Both the position numbers and the translations under genes were made by a program. Below, piece after piece: positions 54,925-64,000 of a stretch of 64,000 nt of DNA (positions are counted from its first letter, which is position 1; the number at the start of each line of letters is the position of its first letter). Where the stretch lies: positions 50,746 through 114,745 of the forward strand of contig ONYA01000012.1 in the NCBI GenBank assembly GCA_900321965.1, written 5' to 3'. This DNA comes from an uncultured Prevotellaceae bacterium. GTDB lineage: Bacteria; Bacteroidota; Bacteroidia; Bacteroidales; Bacteroidaceae. The notes under the pieces are model-generated. The model was not told the origin of the DNA. It saw only the letters and a program-made list of their open reading frames with translations, and ran no database searches.

Positions 54925-56415
54925 ATGATTCGGAAAATATATGGAGCCCTGCTCCTGATGTCGTCCTTGCTCCTGATGGGATGCCCCAGTGACAGTGGCG
55001 GTGACGGTGCTGATGACGTGACTATTAGCAGTGAGCGTATCGACTTGGACCCCACTTCTGTGGAGTTTCTTAACACGGGCGGTAGTCAGAGCGTTACCAT
55101 TAAGGCCAACTGCCGGTGGACAATTTCGAACATTCCAAACTGGGTTGTCTTAAACCGAAAGGACGGCTCTGGCGATGCTATCATCACGTTGTCGGTTGAA
55201 GCTAATACGGGTGCGGAACGGTCGCACATGATTACTGTCGGCAGCAGGGAACGGTCGGTCTCGCTGACCGTCCGTCAGCGCGGTGCGGAATCAGATACTC
55301 CGCAGCAGCCGACGACACCTACCATCGCTGATGGTACCTACGACCTGAACCTTGGTATGTTCCACGTCTGGAACGGTTGTTCAGCTACATCGACGGTACT
55401 TCCTGATGATGCTTTCGGAGAAATACATCTTGGTGAAGTCATAGGGGGATGGAGCCTCATTTACGGCAACGTCGATGTCTGGTATAATCGCTATGCCGAC
55501 ATCACAGGCTATGACAAACTTGTCATCAACGGAACGCCCGGTATGACATTGCGCATTCTTATCAACCGTATGGAAATCGGCAACGGCGAAAGCGATGAAC
55601 ATGGCGGTTCATTCACGCTACTGACACCGGTAATTGAGGAGAATGGTACGGCGGTACTCGATCTGACGTCTTATCCATATGTCCATCTGAACGCCATTAA
55701 GACGAAAGAAGATAGTCCTCAGGGCAGAGTCAAGAGCCTGATGCTCGTGAAGGGTGCTTGGAATCCGGTGACCCTCATTGCCGATGCGAAGTCGATGGTT
55801 GAAGGTGGTGTCGTGCCGACGCTGACCTATCAGACAACGGGTGGCACGATAAACGGCATCCCCATTATCAGTACGACTGTCACGCCGAATTCTCCGGCAG
55901 GTACTTATCCCATCATCATCGAGCGAGGCTCGGTCATCACTCCCCAGATTGTCATTATCGACGGCACGATGACCGTCTTCGAACGTGCACGGACTGAGAT
56001 GCTGACGGCAGATTTCTATCACGTCTGGACTGGTTGTTCGGCCTCGTCAACTATCAAAGAAGGCGAAGATGCTGGCTGCGAAATCCGTATCGGCGAGAAT
56101 CTTAGTTCCGGTTTGACAATCTATGGTAATTCTTCCGTGTATTATTATTGTTATGCTGACCTGACGGGCTATAAGTCGATGACCCTTACCGGCACGCCCG
56201 GGTTGAAATTGCGTATCCTGATGAACCGCCTGGAAGTTGGAAACGGTGGTGGCGATTCGAATGGTGGCGGATGGACAGAACTGAATCCTGTCATCGGCAC
56301 CGGTGGTAGCGTTTCAGTAGACCTGACACCATACGACTTCGTACATTTGAATGCCATCAAGAACGATTGGGAAAGTTCCTCGGGTGTCATTGAGAAAATA
56401 GAAATAACCAAGTAA
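54925..56415 (+). CDS. BACON-domain lipoprotein 2
   Basis: 496 residues. Lipobox LLLMGCPSDSGGD; the BACON domain is nearly the same as in lipoprotein 1 (WTISNIPNWVVLNRKDGSGD). After it, two copies of a roughly 110-residue module, FHVWNGCSATSTVLPDDAFG and FYHVWTGCSASSTIKEGEDA, flank an immunoglobulin-like stretch. The modules resemble beta-sandwich binding domains. Surface-exposed lipoprotein. Confidence 0.76.
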   Translation: MIRKIYGALLLMSSLLLMGCPSDSGGDGADDVTISSERIDLDPTSVEFLNTGGSQSVTIKANCRWTISNIPNWVVLNRKDGSGDAIITLSVEANTGAERSHMITVGSRERSVSLTVRQRGAESDTPQQPTTPTIADGTYDLNLGMFHVWNGCSATSTVLPDDAFGEIHLGEVIGGWSLIYGNVDVWYNRYADITGYDKLVINGTPGMTLRILINRMEIGNGESDEHGGSFTLLTPVIEENGTAVLDLTSYPYVHLNAIKTKEDSPQGRVKSLMLVKGAWNPVTLIADAKSMVEGGVVPTLTYQTTGGTINGIPIISTTVTPNSPAGTYPIIIERGSVITPQIVIIDGTMTVFERARTEMLTADFYHVWTGCSASSTIKEGEDAGCEIRIGENLSSGLTIYGNSSVYYYCYADLTGYKSMTLTGTPGLKLRILMNRLEVGNGGGDSNGGGWTELNPVIGTGGSVSVDLTPYDFVHLNAIKNDWESSSGVIEKIEITK

Positions 56416-56430
56416 CTATTCGGGAAAAAT

Positions 56431-57795
56431 ATGAAAAAGAAACAACTGTTTCGTGGAACCCTGCTGGCAATGGCGTCCTTGTTCTTGATGGGATGTCCCA
56501 GTGACAGTGGCGGTGACGCTAAAGACGACGTCGTCGTCAGCAGTGAGCAAATCATGGTCAGTCCGACGACGCTGGACTTCTCGAGCGCGGCTGGCGTTCA
56601 GGAGCATGTCACGGTGACTGCCAACTGTAAGTGGATGATCACGAATATCCCCAACTGGTTGATTGTCAATCCCAAGGAGGGCTCTGGCAATGCAACGGTC
56701 ACAATGGAGACAGCAATACCGAACACCGGTAACGAGCGCGCCGTACAGCTGAAGATCAGCGGTCTGGAGCGTAATGTTACGATGACCGTACGCCAGCGGG
56801 GTGAAGGCGGCAGTGGCGGAGAGACTGGCTCACGTCCCGTGATAGTGTCCTTCAGTGTCAGCAATCCCACGCCGACGGGATTCAGTATGTCGCTGACGTT
56901 TGCCTCCAACCCCGAGGCTACAGAATATGGCGTCTGCTTCAGTCATACCAATACCGTGCCTACCACTAACGATATACGTTCCGTGGTGAACACCCCCTCG
57001 ACGGGTATGAACTTCACGGGTAACGTTACCAGAGACGATTTCGTGGCTGGAGCCACCTATTATATCAGAGGCTATGCTAAAAACATATACGGTACGACCT
57101 ACTCGTCTAATGTGCTGACGGTGGTCATTCCCACACAGACGCAACACTCGTTGACAGTAGACAAGACGACACTGACGTTCGCTGCGGAATCAGGACAGCA
57201 GACGCTGAATGTGACGTCGACCGACGCTTGGACGGCAACATCGAGCCAACCCACATGGTGCTCGGTATATCCGGCAGGCGGTTCGAGCAACGATCATACT
57301 TTGGTCATCTCTGTGGGTGCTAACACTGACAATACAACTCGCACGGCCACCATCACCTTGAAAAACGGCTTCAGTGCCGACAAGGTCATTACCGTGACGC
57401 AGGCGGCATCCGGCGGTAGTGCACCGGTCATCACTGCATTCAGCGTCTATGAGCCGACCAGCTCGTCGTTCAAGTTCTCGATGACATTTACGTCGAACCC
57501 GGCTTCAACGGACTACGGCGTCTGTTATAGCAGTACCAACACGATGCCGACAAAGGCTAACTCATATTATACGTACTGGTCAACCAGCTCTACTGGTAAA
57601 ACGCTTAACGGAACTGTCGACCATAACGTTCTGGTAGCTGGTACGAAATACTATGTACGTGCCTATGTCGTCAACAGTTATGGTACGACCTATTCGTCGA
57701 ACGTGCTGACGGTGACCCTGCAGTCATCTTCGCCCAACGCCCCGGGCTCGGGCGACAACCCAGTTCCGAATGTTCCGGCACGCGGTATGAAATAA
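56431..57795 (+). CDS. BACON-domain lipoprotein 3
   Basis: 454 residues. Its start (LFLMGCPSDSGGD) is copied at DNA level from lipoprotein 2. A BACON domain (about 35-120) is followed by a fibronectin-like module (FSVSNPTPTGFSMSLTFASN), a second BACON (about 230-325, TLTFAAESGQQTLNVTSTDA) and a second fibronectin-like module (FSVYEPTSSSFKFSMTFTSN). Alternating BACON and Fn3 makes a stalk. Ends 18 bases before the BspA-like gene. Confidence 0.78.
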   Translation: MKKKQLFRGTLLAMASLFLMGCPSDSGGDAKDDVVVSSEQIMVSPTTLDFSSAAGVQEHVTVTANCKWMITNIPNWLIVNPKEGSGNATVTMETAIPNTGNERAVQLKISGLERNVTMTVRQRGEGGSGGETGSRPVIVSFSVSNPTPTGFSMSLTFASNPEATEYGVCFSHTNTVPTTNDIRSVVNTPSTGMNFTGNVTRDDFVAGATYYIRGYAKNIYGTTYSSNVLTVVIPTQTQHSLTVDKTTLTFAAESGQQTLNVTSTDAWTATSSQPTWCSVYPAGGSSNDHTLVISVGANTDNTTRTATITLKNGFSADKVITVTQAASGGSAPVITAFSVYEPTSSSFKFSMTFTSNPASTDYGVCYSSTNTMPTKANSYYTYWSTSSTGKTLNGTVDHNVLVAGTKYYVRAYVVNSYGTTYSSNVLTVTLQSSSPNAPGSGDNPVPNVPARGMK

Positions 57796-57813
57796 CCTTA
57801 AAGAGAGAAGATT

Positions 57814-60800
57814 ATGAAGACAAGAACACTGAAATATATGATGACCGCCGTGCTGCTGCTTGGCGCAACGGTTGCCGTGGCCGGCTCCCAGCCGCGCAAG
57901 GTCAAGGTGAAGTCTGTGGTGAAGGCATCGGCTGGCATGAAGAAGGCTAGTTCGCAACAGCGGACTATCAGCAGTGCATCGGCACTTGTGGGAACCTATA
58001 CCGCTGTTGGAGGAAATCAAAGAAATGTAGCATCATGGCCTGTCACCATCACGACAGATAATAGCACAAGCAATAAAGTGTGGTTGGCAAACCTCTCGCC
58101 ACATTTTTATGAGGCTGACTACCAGGCACCAACTTATAACTATTTCTATGGTACGCTGAATTCAAGTAAGACGGAATTGCACATCCCTGTTGGACAGCGG
58201 ATGACAGGGACATACAGCTTTACTGGAAATGGCACACAATACAACAATCAGATAGTATATATCGGCGCTTACGATGAGTATAACTGTAGTGAAGGTTATA
58301 TTAACGTCCACGAGGATGATATCGTGCTCCGTATTGAGAACAACGGTTCCAGGCTCGTGGTGACCGATAGTATCTTCTTTTATAGCGTCGGTAGCGATAA
58401 TACCTTCTGGATGCTGGATGAGGTCTACAATAACACGGTGCTGACGAAGGAAGCCGGACAAGACGACGGCGTCATCACGCTGACCACCGCCGGCACCCTC
58501 GACACGAAGGTGTCAGGCACGGAGACGAGTCTGGTCATCAGAGGCCCGCTGAACAGTGCTGACCTGAAGGTGCTGCGCGACATGTGCGTCAATAAAAACT
58601 TGACTTCGCTCGACATCTCCGGTGCCAACATCGTTGGTGGTAATACGACGAAGTATTATAGTGACTATTCGGCAACAGACAACGATGTGCTACCTAAATA
58701 CCTGTTTTATAACTCAAAACTGGAGACTCTTGTGCTGCCGAGTTCTATCAAGGAATTAGATAATTATTGTTTCGCTTACAGTTCAGGACTGACGACAATA
58801 ACGATTCCTGCCTCGGTAACAAACCTTACGAGCTACTGCTTCTATGGCTGTTCAGCCTTGACGGCTATCTATGTGGAGAACGGCAATACCAATTACACTC
58901 ACTACTCTGGTGTGTTGTACACGAAAGACGGCAAGACATTGGTGAAATATCCAGAAGGAAAGTCTGGCACATCCTATACCGTCAACAGCGGCGTCACCAG
59001 CATCAGTAACCAGGCATTCGCAAATGCAAAGCTGACGAGCGTCACGTTGCCGACGACATTGAAAGAGTTAGGTTATTCGGTATTCTCCTATTCGGCATTG
59101 ACCACTCTGTCGATACCTGCCTCGGTGACAACGGTGACGACATCGACTTTCAGTGCCATGTCGTCTCTGACAAGTTTCTCCGTAGCATCGGGCAATACGG
59201 TACTTTCGAACGACTCGCGAGGCGTCCTCTTCGACAAGAACAAGACCGTGCTGAAGGCTTACCCTCAAGGCAATACGTCGACAACCTATACTATTCCATC
59301 GACAGTGACGGAGGTTGAATATGATGCTTTCTGGACGAATCGGTATCTGACGAAGATAACCCTGCCTGACAATGTGACGACTATTGGTGGCTATGCCTTC
59401 GGTACGTGTCATAGCTTGAAAGAAATCAATATACCGGCAAAGGTGACGAAGTTTGGCGATTATGCTTTCAACAGTTCAACGTTAGAGAGTGTGACGTCGG
59501 CCATCACTTCGCCGACGGCTATTGATGAGACGGTGTTTAATAGTATCACCACCAGCGCTATCCTCTACGTGCCGGCAGGAACCAAGAGCAAGTATCAGTC
59601 ATTGACCGGTTGGAACAAGTTCACCAACATCGTCGAGCAGGGCGGTGGCGGTGGCGGCTCGACGGGCAACGTCACCTATTCCAATGGTGTGATGACGGTG
59701 ACGCTGACTACGGCAGGTACCTTGCAGTCGAGCATTGCCAACAGTGGCTATTCGACGGCCAACGTCACCGAGCTGGTTGTCACGGGTCCGCTGAACGGTG
59801 CCGACCTGAAAGTGATACGCGAGCTGACGACGACGGGCAGCGTGACGAAGCTCCGTCTGACGAAAGATGGTAAAACCGCCAGAATTGTTGGTGGTGATCC
59901 TACGAAGTATTACAGCAGCTATACGGCAGAGAATGACAATGTGTTGCCCGCATATTTGTTCTATGAAAGTAAACTGACCAATATCTATCTGCCGAATACT
60001 ATCAAATCGATAGAATCAAGCTGCTTTGCAAGTAGTAAAAGCCTGGTAGACTTGTCTATTCCTGCCTCTGTGACGAGTGTGAGCAGTTCGTTCGTGAACG
60101 AATGTTCGGCATTGACAACCTTCTACGTGGAGAGTGGTAGTAGTAGCTATGAAGCCTATAATGGTGTGCTCTACACAAAGGACTTAAAGACGTTGGTGAG
60201 ATACCCGGAGGGACTGACGGCCACCTCGTTCACCGTCAGAAGTGGCGTTACTACCATCGGTAACTATGCATTCTATCGTACGAAGCCGACTACAGTGAAC
60301 CTGCCGGCTCAGTTGACAAAGATTAGTGATGATGCTTTCCAATATACTAAAATGACCAGTCTCTCGCTGCCGTCATCATTGAAAGAATTTGGCAGCGATG
60401 TATTTTGGTATTGTTCATTGACGACGTTGACGATTCCTGCATCGGTGACAACTGTTTCGACGTCTTCGTTCAGTGCTATGCAGGCATTGACGAGCTTCAC
60501 CGTAGCTTCGGGCAATACCATCCTGTCGACGGACTCGCGAGGAGCCCTCTTCGATAAGAACAAGACCATCCTGAAGGCTTATCCTCAGGGCAATACGTCG
60601 ACCACCTACACCATACCTTCGACGGTGACGGAGATAGAGTATGATGCATTCTGGACGAACAAGAATCTGAAGAAGATTACCCTGCCGGATAACGTGACTT
60701 CCGTTGGTGGCTATGCATTCTCGTCTTGCCAAAGTCTGGAGGAGATCAACATCCCGGCAAAGGTGACGAAGTTTGGCAATTATGCTTTCAACAGTTCAAA

Positions 60801-62688
60801 GTTGATTAGCGTAACGTCGGCCATCACCTCGCCGACAGCTATTGATGAGTCGGTATTTGGCAATATTACTACAAACGCTACGCTCTACGTGCCGACAGGA
60901 ACGAAGAGCAAGTATCAGTCGTTGACTGGTTGGAACAAGTTCACCAATATCGTTGAGCAGGGCGGCAGTACCACGCCGACCGCCACGGGTAACGGTACGT
61001 TGTCAAGCCCCTATAATGCAGTGGCTGCCAGTAACGTTGGCCTGGGCTTGTCTGTCGGAGCGCAGTCATCACAGAAATATTACATCAAGGGTAAGATTTC
61101 GTCGATAAGATATTCGTTCTCCAACGAATACGGCACTGCCACCTTCTATATCTCTGATGATGGTACGACAGCTAACCAGTTCCTTGTTTATGCTACCTTC
61201 TATCTGGAGAACAAGCCGTGGGTGACGGGTAATCCTCAGATTGCTATCGGTGATGAGGTTATTATCTATGGTAATATTTACAATTACAATGGTACGCCGG
61301 AGACGGCAGACAAGAAGAGCTATGTCTATTCTCACAACGGAATAACAAGCCTCGGCGCTGGCGTTACTTTCAACAACGGCACCATGACGCTGACGATGTC
61401 ATCGGCAGGAACGCTGCAGTCGGCGATTGCCAACAGCGGCTATTCGGCAGCTAATGTCAAGGAACTGGTCATCACCGGTCCGATTAACGGCACCGATGTC
61501 CGTTATATCAGGCAGTTGGCTGGCATCAACTACAGCAACAGCGCTGTGACCGCTACGCTGGAGAGCCTGAACCTTGATAATGCCAACATCGTTGCGGGCG
61601 GTGACTACTACAAGTCGTCATCATACGCAACGTCCGACAATGTCGTCGGTCTGTCGATGTTTGCTGACACGAAGCTGAAGTTCATCAGCCTGCCCAAGAC
61701 GGCAACGACGATTATGAGTCAGGCTTTCGGTAACTGTAAGCAGCTCATTGGTGTCACGGTTCATGACAAGGTGACTTCGATTCCAAGCAATCTGTTCAAC
61801 GATTGTTCGGCACTCTGTTACATCGATTGGAAGCCTACCCGTAGCCTCACTTCGGGTATGTTGCCCACGTCGTCGACACGTAACCCCAACCTGTTGATTT
61901 ACGTTACGTCAAGCTCGTACGCTCCTTACACCTCCCCGAATGTGGTGATTGGCAGTGTGGCTACAAAGGTGACGCTGACAAACGGCTATGCCTTCTGGGC
62001 ACCGCGTGAGTTTACGGCTAACGACATCTCCTACAGCCGTTCGTTCACCAAGACAACGGGTAGCGGTTCTGCACAGGGATGGGAGACCATCACGCTGCCG
62101 TTCCAGCCGACAAAGATTTCTCATGCCACGAAGGGAGAACTCGTGCCCTTCGGTCGCTGGTCGGGCGTTTCCGATACGAAGAAGCCTTTCTGGCTCTACG
62201 GTTTCGGCTCATCGGGCTTTACGGCTTCTAACTACCTGTATGCCAACCAGCCCTACATCATCGCTATGCCTAACAATACGATGTATGATGATGCTTACAG
62301 GGTGAACGGTATGGTGACCTTCTCGGCTACCAGCGCTACCGTCAAGGTCTCGTCACTGGCTGTCGGCACGACTAATGGCGTGAGGACGCTGAGGCCAACC
62401 TACGAGGCGGTGGCGGCTGCTTACGATAAGTATGTGCTGAACGCTAATGGTTCGCAGTTCATCACTTATCGTGCGGCTAACCCCTTCGAGGCTTACTTCA
62501 CGACGACGGAGTCTAACGCCCGTGGCGTCATCGACATCTTTGAAGACCTGCCCACAGGAATGGACATGATCCCGACCGTTGATACCGTTGATACGCCGGA
62601 GAAGATCTACGATCTCCAGGGCCGGAAGGTGGCAACGCCACAGCGCGGCATCTATATCAAGGATGGCAGAAAGGTAATCGTGAAATAA
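57814..62688 (+). CDS. BspA-like leucine-rich repeat surface protein
   Basis: 1624 residues, signal peptide (MMTAVLLLGATVAVAGS). Two large blocks (about residues 215-600 and 630-1045) are LRR_5/BspA repeats with LPSSIKELDNYCFAYSSGLT, ITIPASVTNLTSYCFYGCSA and the insert VLYTKDGKTLVKYPEGK; the blocks are close copies of each other at DNA level. An OB-like segment (about 1060-1165) and a third, partial LRR block follow. It ends IYDLQGRKV...GIYIKDGRKVIVK, the short C-terminal tail common on Prevotella exported proteins. BspA-type proteins bind host matrix or other bacteria. Confidence 0.85.
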   Translation: MKTRTLKYMMTAVLLLGATVAVAGSQPRKVKVKSVVKASAGMKKASSQQRTISSASALVGTYTAVGGNQRNVASWPVTITTDNSTSNKVWLANLSPHFYEADYQAPTYNYFYGTLNSSKTELHIPVGQRMTGTYSFTGNGTQYNNQIVYIGAYDEYNCSEGYINVHEDDIVLRIENNGSRLVVTDSIFFYSVGSDNTFWMLDEVYNNTVLTKEAGQDDGVITLTTAGTLDTKVSGTETSLVIRGPLNSADLKVLRDMCVNKNLTSLDISGANIVGGNTTKYYSDYSATDNDVLPKYLFYNSKLETLVLPSSIKELDNYCFAYSSGLTTITIPASVTNLTSYCFYGCSALTAIYVENGNTNYTHYSGVLYTKDGKTLVKYPEGKSGTSYTVNSGVTSISNQAFANAKLTSVTLPTTLKELGYSVFSYSALTTLSIPASVTTVTTSTFSAMSSLTSFSVASGNTVLSNDSRGVLFDKNKTVLKAYPQGNTSTTYTIPSTVTEVEYDAFWTNRYLTKITLPDNVTTIGGYAFGTCHSLKEINIPAKVTKFGDYAFNSSTLESVTSAITSPTAIDETVFNSITTSAILYVPAGTKSKYQSLTGWNKFTNIVEQGGGGGGSTGNVTYSNGVMTVTLTTAGTLQSSIANSGYSTANVTELVVTGPLNGADLKVIRELTTTGSVTKLRLTKDGKTARIVGGDPTKYYSSYTAENDNVLPAYLFYESKLTNIYLPNTIKSIESSCFASSKSLVDLSIPASVTSVSSSFVNECSALTTFYVESGSSSYEAYNGVLYTKDLKTLVRYPEGLTATSFTVRSGVTTIGNYAFYRTKPTTVNLPAQLTKISDDAFQYTKMTSLSLPSSLKEFGSDVFWYCSLTTLTIPASVTTVSTSSFSAMQALTSFTVASGNTILSTDSRGALFDKNKTILKAYPQGNTSTTYTIPSTVTEIEYDAFWTNKNLKKITLPDNVTSVGGYAFSSCQSLEEINIPAKVTKFGNYAFNSSKLISVTSAITSPTAIDESVFGNITTNATLYVPTGTKSKYQSLTGWNKFTNIVEQGGSTTPTATGNGTLSSPYNAVAASNVGLGLSVGAQSSQKYYIKGKISSIRYSFSNEYGTATFYISDDGTTANQFLVYATFYLENKPWVTGNPQIAIGDEVIIYGNIYNYNGTPETADKKSYVYSHNGITSLGAGVTFNNGTMTLTMSSAGTLQSAIANSGYSAANVKELVITGPINGTDVRYIRQLAGINYSNSAVTATLESLNLDNANIVAGGDYYKSSSYATSDNVVGLSMFADTKLKFISLPKTATTIMSQAFGNCKQLIGVTVHDKVTSIPSNLFNDCSALCYIDWKPTRSLTSGMLPTSSTRNPNLLIYVTSSSYAPYTSPNVVIGSVATKVTLTNGYAFWAPREFTANDISYSRSFTKTTGSGSAQGWETITLPFQPTKISHATKGELVPFGRWSGVSDTKKPFWLYGFGSSGFTASNYLYANQPYIIAMPNNTMYDDAYRVNGMVTFSATSATVKVSSLAVGTTNGVRTLRPTYEAVAAAYDKYVLNANGSQFITYRAANPFEAYFTTTESNARGVIDIFEDLPTGMDMIPTVDTVDTPEKIYDLQGRKVATPQRGIYIKDGRKVIVK

Positions 62689-62691
62689 TCA

Positions 62692-62732
62692 CCAACGAAA
62701 AAGCCCGCCAATCGGCGGGCTTTTTTCGTTGG
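62692..62732. terminator. bidirectional terminator, BspA-like gene / mscL
   Basis: AAGCCCGCC at 62701-62709 pairs with GGCGGGCTT at 62714-62722, extended outward by CCAACGAAA/TTTCGTTGG, with T runs on both strands. Confidence 0.9.
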
Positions 62733-62742
62733 TTTAGAATGA

Positions 62743-63138
62743 TTACTTGTTCTTCAGCAGGTCGCGGATCTCGGCGAGCAGCTCTTCCTGAGTAGGACCG
62801 GCAGGAGCGGCGGGAGCCTCGGGCTCTTCCTTCTTGCGGTTCAGCTTGTTGATACCCTTCAGCATCAGGAAGATACAGAAGGCGACGATGAGGAAGTCGA
62901 CAACGTTCTGGATGAAGTTTCCGTAAGTCAGCTTGGCAGCGAAATCGCCCTCGCCGAACTCTACGGCTAACTTCGTGAAGTCAACATTGCCGGTGACCGC
63001 ACCGACCAACGGCATGAGGATGTCGTCGACCAGCGAACTGACAATCTTACCAAACGCACCACCGATGATCACACCGACAGCCATGTCCATCACGTTGCCC
63101 TTCATGGCAAACTCTTTGAATTCTTTAATAAATCCCAT
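62743..63138 (-). CDS. mscL: large-conductance mechanosensitive channel
   Basis: Opens under membrane tension to release solutes on osmotic downshock. 131 residues: [27 protein letters not shown] (first helix, shown with its Gly-rich pore lining), second helix [21 protein letters not shown], and a charged C-terminal bundle. Normal length. Confidence 0.95.
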   Translation of the reverse strand: MGFIKEFKEFAMKGNVMDMAVGVIIGGAFGKIVSSLVDDILMPLVGAVTGNVDFTKLAVEFGEGDFAAKLTYGNFIQNVVDFLIVAFCIFLMLKGINKLNRKKEEPEAPAAPAGPTQEELLAEIRDLLKNK

Positions 63139-63300
63139 AATGTTTAAATTTTAAAGATTAATTATGTTAACACTAAAATTGTCATGTGGGTTTTGCAATA
63201 GGTGGCTTGTAACCTTGACTTATCTCAGTTTTCTTGTCCGCCTCTGCACTTTTCACTTTAATTAATACTGATTTCGGATGCAAATATAGGAATTTTTTCG

Positions 63301-63308
63301 TAACTTTG
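63301..63308 (+). promoter_or_regulatory. -7 box of gapA
   Basis: TAACTTTG, 81 bases before the ATG at 63390; a fairly long leader. No convincing -33 box. Confidence 0.5.
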
Positions 63309-63389
63309 CGCTCGAAAACGAAAAAAAGTGTTTTTAGGACGAAAATTTTTCACAAAATAGGTATAACCCATTTAATAAGTAACAAAAAA

Positions 63390-64000
63390 ATGACAAAAGT
63401 TGCAATTAACGGTTTCGGCCGTATCGGTCGCCTCGCTTTCCGTCAGATGTTCGAGGCTGAAGGTTATGAAGTAGTCGCTATCAACGACTTGACCAGCCCC
63501 AAGATGCTGGCTCACCTGCTGAAGTATGACACCGCTCAGGGTGGTTTCTGTGGCAAGTTCGGTGAGAACAAGCACACCGTAGAGGCTGGTGAGGATTTCA
63601 TCGTGGTTGATGGCAAGAAGATTACCATCTATGCTGTTCCTAACGCTGCTGAGCTGCCCTGGGGCAAGCTGGACGTAGACGTTGTTCTGGAGTGCACTGG
63701 TTTCTATACTTCTAAGGAGAAGGCTTCTGCTCACCTGACCGCTGGTGCCAAGAAGGTTGTGATCTCTGCTCCTGCTGGCAACGACCTGCCCACCATCGTT
63801 TACAACGTGAACCACAAGACTCTGACTCCTGCTGACACCGTTATCTCAGCTGCTTCTTGCACCACCAACTGCCTGGCTCCTATGACGAAGGCTCTGAACG
63901 ACTTCGCTCCCATCCAGAGCGGTATCATGACCACCGTTCACGCTTACACTGGCGACCAGATGATTCTCGACGGTCCTCAGCGCAAGGGTGATGTTCAGCG
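63390..64000 (+). CDS. gapA: glyceraldehyde-3-phosphate dehydrogenase, 3' end cut
   Basis: Glycolytic oxidation of glyceraldehyde 3-phosphate with NAD. ATG at 63390; the window ends after 203 codons. NAD site [27 protein letters not shown], and the catalytic Cys in [12 protein letters not shown] (about residue 156). Codon use is strongly biased, as for a highly expressed gene. Confidence 0.96.
   Translation, partial: MTKVAINGFGRIGRLAFRQMFEAEGYEVVAINDLTSPKMLAHLLKYDTAQGGFCGKFGENKHTVEAGEDFIVVDGKKITIYAVPNAAELPWGKLDVDVVLECTGFYTSKEKASAHLTAGAKKVVISAPAGNDLPTIVYNVNHKTLTPADTVISAASCTTNCLAPMTKALNDFAPIQSGIMTTVHAYTGDQMILDGPQRKGDVQ

Overview
The window looks like a chromosomal segment of a Bacteroidales bacterium, most likely Prevotella or a close relative. 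I infer this from the -33/-7 promoters of the TTTG-N19/20-TAnnTTTG type, the lack of clear Shine-Dalgarno sequences, BACON-domain lipoproteins, a BspA-type leucine-rich repeat protein, a Bacteroidetes-style type VI secretion VgrG with TssD-like proteins, and a kinase-RapZ fusion. Most genes have moderate to high GC. One block, about 10.6-17.4 kb, is visibly AT-rich and looks acquired. Species assignment is inference.

Layout. 1-2.7 kb: an EcsC/TerB-like protein (cut by the window edge) and an ABC exporter. 2.7-7.3 kb: the translation group thrS, infC, rpmI, rplT, split by an opposite-strand GH43 arabinanase; rplT is broken as written (about 100 bases missing plus a frame change). 7.4-9.9 kb: a secreted SH3-domain protein and rfbA. 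9.9-18.5 kb: an accessory island with a GIY-YIG protein, a single-chain restriction-methylation-specificity enzyme, an unknown membrane protein, an intact and a broken RhuM gene sharing a repeated structured leader, and a Fic protein. It is preceded by a roughly 340-bp inverted-repeat element (copy A). 18.5-26.2 kb: housekeeping genes (a coiled-coil protein, zapA and rny; on the other strand sppA, lpxK, thiL and a LuxR-type regulator). 26.3-36.7 kb: GH28, groES-groEL with a possible sigma-54 promoter, a candidate small RNA, a DUF4450-like glycosidase, an M13 peptidase and a sugar-kinase/RapZ fusion.

36.9-44.7 kb: a compact type VI secretion cargo cassette with two TssD-like tube proteins, a VgrG of 1411 residues whose OB-fold is split by a coiled coil of about 230 residues, a solenoid/coiled-coil protein of unknown function, and a protein that reads like a diverged ribosome recycling factor. 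No baseplate, sheath or ClpV genes are present. Copy B of the inverted-repeat element (44.7-45.3 kb), carrying a nested AT-rich palindrome, closes it. 45.3-49.4 kb: a lipoprotein, a MurU-like nucleotidyltransferase that would be a natural partner of the kinase/RapZ fusion, a four-helix-bundle protein and guaA. 49.5-62.7 kb: an eight-gene run of exported proteins ending in three BACON lipoproteins and a 1624-residue BspA-like protein. 62.7 kb to the end: mscL and the start of gapA.

The strongest leads are the RRF-like protein in the VgrG cassette, the split OB-fold of VgrG, the A/B repeat family at accessory-island borders, the possible sigma-54 promoter of groESL, a terminator-loop/-33-box overlap seen three times, an orphan promoter-terminator pair after groEL, and the damaged rplT. 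All family calls are by eye from sequence; no database search was run.
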